NCBI RefSeq assembly: GCF_029960785.1
Contig: NZ_JASBQE010000003.1
Coordinates: 124,001-188,000, forward strand
Length of the DNA: 64,000 nucleotides
Direction of reading: 5' to 3'
Source: Polyangium sp. 15x6
GTDB taxonomy: Bacteria > Myxococcota_A > Polyangia > Polyangiales > Polyangiaceae
This document shows positions 8,668 to 17,266 of the stretch, piece by piece. Each line of letters starts with the position of its first letter. Position 1 is the first letter of the stretch. The notes under the pieces were generated by a model. That model was not told where the DNA came from. It saw only the letters and a program-made list of their open reading frames with translations, and ran no database searches. The position numbers were made by a program, and so were the translations under genes.

Positions 8668-9159
8668 TCACGCCGTATGCATCCTGGGCCCCGAGGGCAC
8701 CTTCCGGGGCTCGTTTCCGCGCTCCGCGACGCGCGGCTTCTCGAGGGCGCGGTCGATCGCGGCCAGCAAGGCCTGCTCCGACGAACCCTTGGGCACCCAT
8801 CCCACACAGAGCTGCGCGAGCCGCTCCTCCAGCGCGCGCGAGATCGGCCCGCTCGTGACGACCGCGGGCACGCCGAGCGACGTCGCGTCGAGGATCAGGC
8901 GAAAGCCGCCCTGGGAATGCCCAGACAATCCCAGATCGGCGATGACGAGATCGGGGTGCCGGACGAGCAGGGCTTCGAGCGCGGTGGGCACGCAGGACGC
9001 TTCGAGGGCGACCGCGGGCGCGTATTTCTCGACGAGGAGAGCGCCGATGAGGCGCCTGCGGGTCGCGTCGTCGTCGGCCACGAGGATGCGCCGCACGTCT
9101 TTCGTCGCGCCGTCGCGGTTCGTGGGAAGTCCCGGTCGGATACCAGAAGCAGAACGCAT
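8668..9159 (-). CDS. Stand-alone response-regulator receiver-domain protein
   Basis: A 163-residue protein that is almost entirely a REC domain. The acidic pair is in I-L-V-A-D-D-D (residues 25-31), the phospho-acceptor is Asp75 in V-I-A-D-L-G-L, the switch residue is in P-A-V-V-T-S-G, and the conserved Lys is in V-G-W-V-P-K-G. There is no DNA-binding or enzymatic output domain, so it would signal by protein contact (CheY/DivK-like mode). The ATG at 9159 follows a G-run; a TTG at 9234 would add 25 residues without family resemblance. The TPR-Lon gene follows 39 bases downstream and may be its effector. The 21-bp array lies upstream, where its promoter should be. Confidence 0.8.
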   Translation of the reverse strand: MRSASGIRPGLPTNRDGATKDVRRILVADDDATRRRLIGALLVEKYAPAVALEASCVPTALEALLVRHPDLVIADLGLSGHSQGGFRLILDATSLGVPAVVTSGPISRALEERLAQLCVGWVPKGSSEQALLAAIDRALEKPRVAERGNEPRKVPSGPRMHTA

Positions 9160-9302
9160 GGCCCCCCCTGCGAGCTTGCCGGATGCCGAGTACGCCACGC
9201 ACGGGGCTCCCTTGCCATCGGGGGTCACGGTCAAGGATCGTCGGGGGGAGCCCGAGGGAGAGAATGAAGGGGATTGGGCGGATCACGCCCAAGCTGCATT
9301 CA

Positions 9303-9610
9303 AGGTCGCGTCGCAGCGTCTTGGAGGCGCCTTCAGCCGACCCGGAGGACGCGCGCCCACGCCTTGGAGACGCGCGCCCACGCCTTGGAGAGGCGTGGAC
9401 GCGACTTTGAGACGCGTGGGCGCGACTTCGAGACGCGCGCAGGCGACTTCGAGACGCCTTCAACCGACCCCACGCCGCGCGCAGGCGGCTGCGAGACGCG
9501 CGCAGGCGACTTTGGAGACGCGTGGGCGCAACTTCGAGACGCGCGCAGGCGACTTCGAGACGCGCGCAGGCGACTTTGAGACGCGCGCAGGCGACTTTGA
9601 GACGCGCTCG
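9303..9610. repeat. 21-bp tandem repeat array (about 12 units)
   Basis: Between the receiver gene and the dihydrouridine synthase gene there is a head-to-tail array whose clear units begin at 9348, 9369, 9390, 9411, 9432, 9453, 9474, 9495, 9517, 9538, 9559 and 9580, with a partial unit at 9601. The most common unit is GACGCGCGCAGGCGACTTCGA, with GACGCGTGGGCGCGACTTCGA variants; 9303-9347 looks like more decayed copies. One unit (9495-9516) has 22 bases, which shifts any reading frame, so the array is unlikely to be coding although frames stay open through it. The rest of the gap (9160-9302 and 9611-9661) shows no gene. Confidence 0.85.
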
Positions 9611-9661
9611 TTCGTGATGGGGCCCACCCAAAGGCGGGCGCTCACATCCCCGAAAGGTCGA

Positions 9662-10648
9662 TCAGGCCGCCCGCCGCGAGAGCGCCTCGTCCAGGATCGC
9701 GAGGCACCCTTCCAGCGAGTCACACGCGTTCAGCGCGCGCCGCAGCGCCGCCGCGCCCGGCAGCCCGTGCAGATACCCCGCGAGGTGCCTTCGGGTCACG
9801 CGCACCCCGTGGGGCTCGCCGCGCGCCTCCGTGTTCATCACGAGGTGCTTCTTGCAGAGCGCGATCCGCTCCTCGGGCGTCGGCAATTCGATCTGCCGAC
9901 CCTCTTCGAGCAGCGCCTTCGCCTCGCGGAAGATCCACGGGTGCTCGATCGCCCGGCGGCCGACCATCACGCCCTCGCAGCCCGTCTCGGCGAGCGCGCG
10001 CTCGGCGTCCTCCGCGCTCTTGATGTCGCCGTTCACGATCACCGGAATCCCGACCACGCTCCTCGCGCGCGCCGCCCAGGTCCAGTCCGCCGCCCCCGAG
10101 TGGCCCATCTGCGCCGTGCGGCAATGAATGGTCAACGCCGACACGCCCGCGCCTTCCAGCCGCTTCGCGAGCTCCACGATCGGCATCTCCGACTCCGGGC
10201 CCCAGCCGATCCGCGTCTTCACCGTCACCGGCATGGAGACGCGGCGCACGACCATCGCGGCCATCTCGACCATCGCCGTCGGGTTCCGGAGCCAGCCCGC
10301 GCCCGCGCCGCGGCCCGCGATCTTCGGCACCCAGCAGCCGCAGTTGATGTCGACGAACGAAGGGCCCGCCGCGGCGGCGATCTCCGCGGCCTCGGCGAGG
10401 CGGTCCGGATCCGAGCCGTAGATCTGGATGGCGGTCGGCTGATCGTCCGGAGCGAGCGTGATCTTGCGGCGCGCGTTGCGGCAGCCGCGCAGGAGGCCCT
10501 CGACGTTCACGAACTCCGTCACGCAGAGCTCGGCGCCGAGCTCGCGGCAGAGCTTGCGGAAGACGGCGTCGGAGACGTCCTCCATCGGCGCGAGGATCAC
10601 GGGCCGGGACGAGAAGAGCTTCTGGAAAAGCGTTCGGTCGGGGGACAC
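9662..10648 (-). CDS. tRNA-dihydrouridine synthase (DusB-like)
   Basis: FMN-dependent reductase that converts uridine to dihydrouridine in tRNA D-loops; 328 residues, normal for the family. The TIM-barrel signature L-A-P-M-E-D-V-S-D-A-V-F-R is near residue 18. The catalytic loop D-I-N-C-G-C-W-V-P-K-I-A-G-R-G-A-G-A-G holds the active Cys. The FMN phosphate site reads G-D-I-K-S-A-E-D-A and G-V-M-V-G-R-R-A. The start is a GTG at 10648 without a clear ribosome site; no later start keeps the first barrel strand. A divergent lipoprotein gene begins 78 bases away. Confidence 0.93.
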   Translation of the reverse strand: MSPDRTLFQKLFSSRPVILAPMEDVSDAVFRKLCRELGAELCVTEFVNVEGLLRGCRNARRKITLAPDDQPTAIQIYGSDPDRLAEAAEIAAAAGPSFVDINCGCWVPKIAGRGAGAGWLRNPTAMVEMAAMVVRRVSMPVTVKTRIGWGPESEMPIVELAKRLEGAGVSALTIHCRTAQMGHSGAADWTWAARARSVVGIPVIVNGDIKSAEDAERALAETGCEGVMVGRRAIEHPWIFREAKALLEEGRQIELPTPEERIALCKKHLVMNTEARGEPHGVRVTRRHLAGYLHGLPGAAALRRALNACDSLEGCLAILDEALSRRAA

Positions 10649-10726
10649 GGGGGGGAGAGGTTAGAGCACGCGGCAGACGGACGCGCCAGCGATCCCGCGC
10701 GTGATTGCGGGTAGACTCGCCGCCCC

Positions 10727-11524
10727 ATGGAGAAACTCCAGCCCCTCCCGCTTCTGCTCGGTCTCCTCGCCACCGCCTGCGGCTCCGCCGCCGTCCCCGA
10801 GCCGAGCGCGCCCTCGCTCCTCTCGAGCGCGTCGTACGGGAGCGCTTCCTCGTTCTCCGCGCCGAGCGGCCCCTCGATCCCGAGCCACGGCGACGCGCGC
10901 GGCGCCCTCGTCGCGCGCCCGGATCTCGCGTGTGTTCCTTTCGTCCTGCGCGTCGAGCTCGCCGACCCGAAGGCCGGGCTCGATCTCCTGGAGAAGGCCA
11001 CGCTCGCGCTGAAGGAGCGCTTCGGCGCGGCCACGGGCGGCGCGGCCACGATCGCCATGCTCGGCGCGAACACCACGGCCGAGGCCGAGTATTCGAAGGT
11101 GAAGGAAGACGAGCCCCCGAAGACGCGCTTCGTCGTGACCGTGGACGGCGCCGTCGAGGTCCCGCTCGCCGCGGAGGCGGGCTACTGGGCGCGCGCGAAG
11201 ATCGTCGCGGGGCTCGTCGAGGCCTCGAAGAAGCGCGACGCGCTCGTGCCTTCGTCCGGGGAAGGCGCGCCCGAGATCGAGACCGCGTTCGGCGCGCCCG
11301 AGATCAAGCTCCGCGACCCCGAGTCGTTCCGGCCCGAGCTCGTCAAGCGCTGGGTCGAGCGCGCGCGCGCCTTCGCCCGCGTCGCCGAGTCGCAGACCGT
11401 GCCGCTCCACCTCGTCTCCTGCGAGCCGCCGAATGCCATCACGCAGACGCCCATCTCCCTCGAGCAGGTCGGCCTCGCGCTCCCCGTCTCGTGCCGCATC
11501 GACGTGGGCCCGCACGCACGCTGA
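10727..11524 (+). CDS. Putative lipoprotein of unknown function
   Basis: A 265-residue protein with a lipoprotein signal (hydrophobic stretch, then lipobox L-A-T-A-C at residues 14-18) and a Ser/Pro-rich linker to about residue 55. The remainder is an alpha/beta domain with the conserved-looking strand F-V-V-T-V-D-G-A-V-E-V and regular helices. It resembles SIMPL-type (DUF541) periplasmic proteins in layout, but the match is too weak to name. It is probably an outer-membrane or periplasmic lipoprotein. It is read in the same direction as the DUF2330 gene, 155 bases away. Confidence 0.75.
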   Translation: MEKLQPLPLLLGLLATACGSAAVPEPSAPSLLSSASYGSASSFSAPSGPSIPSHGDARGALVARPDLACVPFVLRVELADPKAGLDLLEKATLALKERFGAATGGAATIAMLGANTTAEAEYSKVKEDEPPKTRFVVTVDGAVEVPLAAEAGYWARAKIVAGLVEASKKRDALVPSSGEGAPEIETAFGAPEIKLRDPESFRPELVKRWVERARAFARVAESQTVPLHLVSCEPPNAITQTPISLEQVGLALPVSCRIDVGPHAR

Positions 11525-11679
11525 CGCCAACCCCACGGCGCCCTCGCCCTGCATGGCGCACTCTGGCGCAGCGCAATTCCCTGCAAATCGCCGCAATCGG
11601 GTCGGCATCGCTTTTGCTGTACCCGCCCGCACCTTGGCTTGCTTTTCTTAAGGCTCCTGCCCGAGAGGAGATCTTCCCC

Positions 11680-13185
11680 ATGCGCCTCGGCTTCGTCGTC
11701 CCGGTCCTTGCCGCCACCTTTCTTGCTTCTCTTACAGCGACGAACGAAGCCGCGGCGTGTGGTGGATGTTTCGCGCCGCCGAGCCAGAGCACCGTCGTCT
11801 CGGCGCACCGCATGGCGCTCTCGATCTCGCCGAAGCAGACGGTGCTCTGGGATCAGATCCAGTACGACGGCGATCCCGAGAGCTTCGCGTGGGTCTTGCC
11901 GGTCAAGCCGGGCGCGGTGATCGAGGTCTCCACCGACGCCTGGTTCGACACGCTCGACGCCGCGACGACCACGCAGGTCTTCCAGGCGCCCGTCGACTGC
12001 GGCAACGGGAGCAGCGGCAGCTTCGGCTGCGGCGACGCGCTCCTGGAGCGCTCGTTCTCGGGCGCGGACGAGGACAGCAACGGCGGCGGCGGCCCGAGCG
12101 TCACGGTTGTCCACCGCGGCACCGTGGGCCCGTATCAGACCGTCACGCTCAGCACCGACGAGCCCGGCGCGCTGAACACCTGGCTCGACAAAGCGGGCTA
12201 CGGGATCGATCCCGCGACGCAGCCGGTGATCGACGCCTACGTCGCGGAGAAGTTCGACTTCATCGCGATCAAGCTCCTTCCGGGCAAGGACGTGAAGGCG
12301 ATGACGCCCGTGCGTGTCGTGCAGCCGGGCGCGAGCGCCACGCTGCCCCTGCGCATGGTGGCGATCGGCGGCGGCGCGAACGTGGCGATCACGCTCTTCA
12401 TGATCACCGAGGGCCGCTGGGAGGCGAAGAACTTCGACAACGCCGTCGTGCCCGTCGACCTGCTCTCGTGGGACTTCAAGACGCAGTCGTCGAACTACGG
12501 CGAGCTCCGCACGAAGGTGCTCGAGCAGAACGGCGGCGCGTCATGGCTCACGGCGTTCGCGTTCGAGGGCGGCCTGCTCTCGCAGCTCCCTGGTCTCTTC
12601 AGCTTCCAGGGCTTCCGCACGTACTCGAGCACGGGCAACCTCGGCGGCGTCTCCGACACGATCGCGGGCGCCTACGTGGCGCAGGGCATCGCGAACGGCG
12701 AGACGACGACGGGCGACTGCTCGGCGGAGTTCTCGAACCTGGCCAAGAGCGGCTCGATGGTTTCGAACCCGTGCCCCGCGGGCGTGGCGTTCGACGATCC
12801 CTCGTGCGGCTCAATCGGGCTCGGCGAGATCGACGCGCGCACGCTCGCGTGTGGCCCGCTCGACGACCTCGCCGTCGCGCTGAACGGCCTGCATCCGAAG
12901 GACGTTTGGCTCACGCGGCTCGAAGCGAACCTGCCGCGCGCGGCGCTCGGGAACGATCTCGTCGTGCAGCCCGCGGCCTTGCAAGAGACCGTGGACAACA
13001 TGCATCAGGCTCGCATCGGCACGAACGTCGAGGCGTTCTGCGGCGACGGCTCGGTCGCTCCGGTGTCGGGCGGCGGCAAGAAGACCGGCGGCGACGGTCG
13101 CGGCCCGCTCGTCGTCGCGTTCGGCATGGGGCTCGCCGCGATCGCCGCGGCGGCTCGCCGGCGCCTCGGCGTGACGAGGGCCTGA
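11680..13185 (+). CDS. DUF2330-domain secreted protein with C-terminal membrane anchor
   Basis: A 501-residue protein. The signal peptide ends near A-A-A-C-G-G-C-F, the hallmark N-terminus of DUF2330 proteins, followed by S-I-S-P-K-Q-T-V-L-W-D-Q-I-Q-Y and F-A-W-V-L-P-V-K-P-G. The C-terminus has a Gly-rich linker, one hydrophobic helix (L-V-V-A-F-G-M-G-L-A-A-I-A-A-A) and an Arg-rich end, as in proteins sorted to or anchored in the envelope. The family is common in myxobacteria; its role is unknown. The ATG at 11680 has GAGAGGAG 10 bases upstream. The frame is open for a kilobase upstream only as an overlap with the lipoprotein gene. Confidence 0.85.
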   Translation: MRLGFVVPVLAATFLASLTATNEAAACGGCFAPPSQSTVVSAHRMALSISPKQTVLWDQIQYDGDPESFAWVLPVKPGAVIEVSTDAWFDTLDAATTTQVFQAPVDCGNGSSGSFGCGDALLERSFSGADEDSNGGGGPSVTVVHRGTVGPYQTVTLSTDEPGALNTWLDKAGYGIDPATQPVIDAYVAEKFDFIAIKLLPGKDVKAMTPVRVVQPGASATLPLRMVAIGGGANVAITLFMITEGRWEAKNFDNAVVPVDLLSWDFKTQSSNYGELRTKVLEQNGGASWLTAFAFEGGLLSQLPGLFSFQGFRTYSSTGNLGGVSDTIAGAYVAQGIANGETTTGDCSAEFSNLAKSGSMVSNPCPAGVAFDDPSCGSIGLGEIDARTLACGPLDDLAVALNGLHPKDVWLTRLEANLPRAALGNDLVVQPAALQETVDNMHQARIGTNVEAFCGDGSVAPVSGGGKKTGGDGRGPLVVAFGMGLAAIAAAARRRLGVTRA

Positions 13186-13221
13186 GCTTTCTGTTTTCGA
13201 TATGCTAGGCGCGAGAGCGCC

Positions 13222-14343
13222 ATGGCAACCGTCCGCCCCTTTTCGTCTCCACCACCGGCAAACTTCATCAAGCGCATCGCCGTCGCGGCCGTCGGGCTCG
13301 TGATCCTGGCGATCGCCTTCTCGTCGTGCGTCACGCGCGTCGACGCGGGGCACGTCGGCATCAAGGTCAAGCTCGCCGGCGACGAGCGCGGCGTCGACAA
13401 GAGCCCCACGGTGCAGGGCTGGGTGTTCTTCAACCCGCTGACCGAGCAGATCATCCTCTTCCCGACCAGCGTGCAGAACATCGTCTGGACGAAGGATCCT
13501 CACGAGGGCAACGCGCGCGACAGCTCGATCACGTTCTCCTCGCAGGAGGGCGTGAACATCAACGCCGACGTGGGGCTCTCGTTCCACATCGAGCCCACGC
13601 TCGCGCCCAAGCTCTACGGGCGGTTTCGCAAGTCGGACCTGATGGACCTCGCGAACGGCTACGTGCGCAACGCGATGCGCGAGAGCTTCAACATGCAGGC
13701 CTCGCAGATGCCGGTGCAGGACATCTACGGCGCGGGCAAGGGCAAGCTCGTGGAGAACGTGGCCAAGCGCATGCAGGAGCAGCTCGGTCCGGACGGGTTC
13801 GTGATCGATCAGCTCACGATCAACGGCGCGCTGCGATTGCCGGAGAACGTGGCGAACGCGATCAACCGCGCGATGGAGGCGACGCAGCAGGCGATCCAGG
13901 CGGAGAACCGGGTGCGTCAGGTGAAGGCGGAGGCGGAGCAGGCGATCACGCAAGCCGAGGGGCAGGCGAAGGCGGCGCGGGCGCGCGCGCAGGGCGAGGC
14001 AGACGCGAAGCTCATCACGGCGAAGGCGGAGGCGAGGTCGAACCTGATCCTCAAATACTCGATGACGCCGTCGGTGCTGCAGTACCGCGCGCTCGAGCGC
14101 TGGAACGGAAGGCTGCCCGTGATGAACGGCGGCGGCGCGATGCCGATGCTCACCTTCGACGCGTCGAAGCTCGGCAAGGGCGGCGACGACGACGAGAAGA
14201 AGCTGCTCGAACTGCTCGGTCAGGAAGAGGAGCTGGAGCGCAAGGACGCCGAGCGCGAGAAGGCCGAGAAGGCCGAGAAGGCCGACGCCGCGAAGGCGCC
14301 CCCGGCGTCAACGCCGCCGCCGGCTGAGCCATCGAAGCCGTAG
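13222..14343 (+). CDS. SPFH/Band 7 (prohibitin-like) membrane protein
   Basis: A 373-residue protein anchored by one N-terminal helix (about residues 17-35, ending F-S-S-C). The SPFH core (V-D-A-G-H-V-G-I-K-V-K to about residue 210) is followed by a charged coiled coil (E-N-R-V-R-Q-V-K-A-E-A-E-Q-A) and an acidic/basic, Pro-rich tail. Proteins of this type form ring oligomers at the membrane and often modulate proteases or lipid domains. The Cys after the helix could be a lipobox, but the sequence fits a membrane anchor equally well. It lies 36 bases after the DUF2330 gene, possibly in the same transcript. Confidence 0.88.
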   Translation: MATVRPFSSPPPANFIKRIAVAAVGLVILAIAFSSCVTRVDAGHVGIKVKLAGDERGVDKSPTVQGWVFFNPLTEQIILFPTSVQNIVWTKDPHEGNARDSSITFSSQEGVNINADVGLSFHIEPTLAPKLYGRFRKSDLMDLANGYVRNAMRESFNMQASQMPVQDIYGAGKGKLVENVAKRMQEQLGPDGFVIDQLTINGALRLPENVANAINRAMEATQQAIQAENRVRQVKAEAEQAITQAEGQAKAARARAQGEADAKLITAKAEARSNLILKYSMTPSVLQYRALERWNGRLPVMNGGGAMPMLTFDASKLGKGGDDDEKKLLELLGQEEELERKDAEREKAEKAEKADAAKAPPASTPPPAEPSKP

Positions 14344-14681
14344 TCTCATGTCGATGCCGCTGCGCTGGGGCGTTGCCCCAGGCCCCAGCAGGGGCTGTCC
14401 GCCCCTGCACCCGGACCAGCGCAAGCGCTGGACCCGGGGTCGATGAACTGCGCTCCGCGCAGTTCATCGAACAGGCCGAGTCAAGACCGGCGGCGATCTC
14501 GCCAACCAAGGCAGCAGCGCTGACGTCTCGACGGGCGGCGCGGTCCCACCGGCCTGCTGGGAGAACTGCGCGGAGCGCAGTTCTCCCACAAAAGGTCCAG
14601 GGCTTGCCCTGGTTCGGGTCGAGGGGCGAAGAGCCCCCGCGGGGCCCGGGGCAGCGCCCCGGCGCGGCGGCCTGCGGGGCT
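14344..14681. repeat. Pair of inverted, structured 100-nt intergenic elements
   Basis: Between two convergent genes lie two imperfect copies of one element in opposite orientation: 14363-14468 (plus) and 14571-14665 (minus). Each copy carries the same four short hairpins in the same order: GGGGCGTTGCCCC, GGGGCTGTCCGCCCC, CCAGCGCAAGCGCTGG and GAACTGCGCTCCGCGCAGTTC. In copy 2 the arms differ but stay paired, e.g. CCAGGGCAAGCCCTGG, which is a two-sided C-G to G-C exchange. This points to selection for structure or a REP-like mobile unit. No coding gene is credible here. Confidence 0.8.
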
Positions 14682-15698
14682 CTACAGACGCACGTCGAGG
14701 TGCGTGCGCTTCTTCAGCTCGTCGAGCCACTTGCGCTTCGCCTTCTCGAGGATCTCGGTCTGCAGGCGCTGCACCATCTCGCCCTTCGCCGCCTCGTACG
14801 TCGTGTACCGGGAGGGCTGACGCGAGACGAGCTTCATGATCACGAGGCCCTTCTCCACCTGGACCACGTCGCTCACCTGACCGGGTTCGAGCGGCATGAC
14901 CGCGTTCTCGAAATCGGGCGCGAGCGCCGGGCGCTGGCCCTGCTGGGCCTGCGGCGAGCCGACCGGGGCGCGGATCCCGAGGTCGCCGCCCGCCTCGCGC
15001 GTGTTCGTCTCGTCCGAGTAGGCGCGCGCGAGCGCCGCGAAGTCCTCGCCGGCGCGGGCCCGCGCCACGAGCTCGGCCGCGAGCTTCTTCCGCTCGGCGA
15101 TCGCCTCCGGGCTCGATCCCGGCACGATCTGCAGCACGATCCATGCGGGTCGGTAGTCGCGGCGCTTGCGCTCCTCGCGAAGCGTTCGCTCGTACATCGC
15201 CTTCACGTCGTCCTCGGTGATGCGCACGCGCCCCTTCACGCGGAGCTGCAGCATCTTGCCTTCGAGGATCTGCCGCCGGATCTCGTCGCGATACTCCTGC
15301 TCGGAGAGGCCCAGGCGCGCCTTCGCTTCGCGGAACATCTCGGTCGTCGTGAGACCTTGGGCGTTCGCGATGTTGCGGAAGGCGTTCTCGACCTCGTCGG
15401 GCGTGACCGTGATCCCCGCGCGCTCGGCGGCTTGCGCTTCGAGCCTCTGATCGATCATCACCTCGAGCGTGTCCTTGAAGACCTGCGACTCGGCGGCCGC
15501 TTGCTCGGCGCCGGGACGCACGCGCAGCTGAACCTGCAGGAGGGAGGGCTTGGCGCGGGCGCGGAGCTCGGAGAGCATGATGGGGTCGTCGCCTACGACC
15601 GCGACGATTCGCTCCACCACGATGGCTTCGGCCGGCTGCTGGGCGAGGGCGGCGGCGAGCACGAGACCAAGAGCGACGAGCCTTTGACGAGAGCGCAT
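14682..15698 (-). CDS. SurA/PpiC-type periplasmic peptidyl-prolyl isomerase
   Basis: A 338-residue exported chaperone/isomerase. A signal peptide (about residues 1-25, ending A-E-A) leads into a SurA-like N-terminal domain ([19 protein letters not shown]), which is the standard opening of SurA. A parvulin rotamase domain follows ([13 protein letters not shown] and G-D-L-G-I). It probably helps outer-membrane protein folding. The ATG at 15698 is used; a GTG 9 bases upstream (15707) is equally possible. It is divergent from icd with about 100 bases between them. Confidence 0.9.
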   Translation of the reverse strand: MRSRQRLVALGLVLAAALAQQPAEAIVVERIVAVVGDDPIMLSELRARAKPSLLQVQLRVRPGAEQAAAESQVFKDTLEVMIDQRLEAQAAERAGITVTPDEVENAFRNIANAQGLTTTEMFREAKARLGLSEQEYRDEIRRQILEGKMLQLRVKGRVRITEDDVKAMYERTLREERKRRDYRPAWIVLQIVPGSSPEAIAERKKLAAELVARARAGEDFAALARAYSDETNTREAGGDLGIRAPVGSPQAQQGQRPALAPDFENAVMPLEPGQVSDVVQVEKGLVIMKLVSRQPSRYTTYEAAKGEMVQRLQTEILEKAKRKWLDELKKRTHLDVRL

Positions 15699-15802
15699 GC
15701 CGGGCACGACGTAGCACAGGAGCGGCCGTGGGTCCGCGGGCGAATCACCCGAGAGCGTCCGTCCCCGTTGCGGCAGCCGTCGCCCTGGTTTATTGCGCGG
15801 CC

Positions 15803-17197
15803 ATGCGCGAGTTCCCGAAGCCCACTGCGGGCGAAGCGATCACGATGTCCGCGTCCGGCCAGCTCCAGGTGCCGGACCAACCCATCATCCCGTTCATCGA
15901 AGGCGATGGCACCGGCCCCGACATCTGGCGGGCGAGCCAGCGCGTGCTCGATGCGGCCGTGGAGAAGGCCTACGGCGGCAAGAGGAAGATCGCCTGGTAC
16001 GAGGTGTACGCGGGCGAGAAGGCGTTCAACACGTTCGGCGAGTGGCTCCCCCAGGGCACGGTGGAGGCGTATCGCCAGTACCTCGTGGGCATCAAGGGTC
16101 CGCTGACGACCCCGATCGGCAAGGGCATCCGTTCCCTGAACGTGGCCCTCCGGCAGATGCTCGACCTCTACGTCTGCCTGCGCCCGGTGCGCTGGTACAA
16201 GGGCGTTCCTTCGCCGGTGAAGGATCCCGGCGCGGTCGACATGGTGATCTTCCGTGAGAACACGGAGGACATCTACGCCGGCATCGAGTGGGAGGCCGAG
16301 AGCCCCGAGGCGAAGAAGGTGATCGACTTCCTCCAGAAGGAGATGGGGGTGAAGAAGATCCGCTTCCCGGCGACGAGCGGCATCGGCGTCAAGCCGGTGA
16401 GCCGCGAGGGCACCGAGCGCCTCGTGCGTGGGGCGATCGAGTACGCGCTCCGGTACAACCGGAAGAGCGTCACGTTCGTGCACAAGGGCAACATCATGAA
16501 GTTCACGGAAGGCGCGTTCAAGGCGTGGGGGTATTCGCTCGCGCAGCACGACTTCCGGAGCAAGGTGGTGACCGAGCGCGAGACGTGGATCCTCGGGAAC
16601 AAGGAGAAGAACCCGGAGATCACGGTCGAGCAGAACGCCAAGGAGATCGAGCCCGGCTACGACATGGCGCCGCCGGACATGCAGGCGGAGTTCCGCGCCG
16701 AGGTCGAGGAGGCGCTCAAGCTCTGGGACACGCACGGCGGCGGCAAGTGGAAGAAGATGCTCCGCATCAAGGACTCGATCGCGGACATCACGCTGCAGCA
16801 GGTGCTGACGCGGCCGCGTGATTTCGACGTGATCGCGACGCTCAACCTGAACGGCGATTACCTCTCGGACGCGCTCGCCGCGCAGATCGGCGGCATCGGC
16901 ATCGCGCCGGGCGGCAACATCAACTACGTGACGGGCCACGCGGTCTTCGAGGCCACGCACGGCACGGCGCCGAAGTACGCGAACCTCGACAAGGTCAACC
17001 CCGGCTCGGTCATCCTCTCGGGCGAGATGATGCTGCGGCACATGGGCTGGGTCGAGGCCGCGGAGCTCATCAACAAGGGCATGGACGGCGCGATCGGCGC
17101 GAAGACCGTGACCTACGACTTCGCGCGCCTCATGGAGGGCGCGAAGGAAGTGAAGTGCTCCGAGTTCGGTGACGCGATCATCGCGCACATGGGCTGA
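15803..17197 (+). CDS. icd: NADP-dependent isocitrate dehydrogenase
   Basis: TCA-cycle enzyme converting isocitrate to 2-oxoglutarate, CO2 and NADPH. The 464 residues are longer than the 416 of E. coli, with an extra stretch around residues 275-320. Substrate and metal motifs are clear: [38 protein letters not shown] and G-T-A-P-K-Y-A. The ATG at 15803 is used; another ATG at 15845 would remove 14 residues that precede the conserved region. A strong hairpin follows the stop. Confidence 0.95.
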   Translation: MREFPKPTAGEAITMSASGQLQVPDQPIIPFIEGDGTGPDIWRASQRVLDAAVEKAYGGKRKIAWYEVYAGEKAFNTFGEWLPQGTVEAYRQYLVGIKGPLTTPIGKGIRSLNVALRQMLDLYVCLRPVRWYKGVPSPVKDPGAVDMVIFRENTEDIYAGIEWEAESPEAKKVIDFLQKEMGVKKIRFPATSGIGVKPVSREGTERLVRGAIEYALRYNRKSVTFVHKGNIMKFTEGAFKAWGYSLAQHDFRSKVVTERETWILGNKEKNPEITVEQNAKEIEPGYDMAPPDMQAEFRAEVEEALKLWDTHGGGKWKKMLRIKDSIADITLQQVLTRPRDFDVIATLNLNGDYLSDALAAQIGGIGIAPGGNINYVTGHAVFEATHGTAPKYANLDKVNPGSVILSGEMMLRHMGWVEAAELINKGMDGAIGAKTVTYDFARLMEGAKEVKCSEFGDAIIAHMG

Positions 17198-17220
17198 GCG
17201 TTTCCCCGCGTGACGTGCTG

Positions 17221-17253
17221 AAGCCCCCTCTTCCGGATCGGAGGAGGGGGCTT
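17221..17253. terminator. Intrinsic terminator between icd and the FAD monooxygenase
   Basis: A 10-bp GC-rich stem (AAGCCCCCTC at 17221-17230, with its complement ending in GGGGGCTT at 17253) extended by a few pairs, with a short loop. It sits between two convergent genes, 24 bases after the icd stop, and the AA/TT flanks suit both directions. Confidence 0.75.
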
Positions 17254-17266
17254 CATACTGTCTCGA

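Noticed and set aside
9348-9600. Possible CRISPR array
   Set aside because: Units are contiguous with no unique spacers and there are no cas genes nearby.
8636-9631. A long reverse-strand open frame through the 21-bp array
   Set aside because: The frame changes register at the 22-base unit, overlaps the true receiver gene in another frame, and gives only Arg/Ala/Ser repeats. The repeat length keeps frames open by itself.
14373-15717. Open frames on both strands through the paired intergenic elements
   Set aside because: They are created by the GC-rich hairpin units and by antisense of the SurA-like gene; nothing in them is protein-like.
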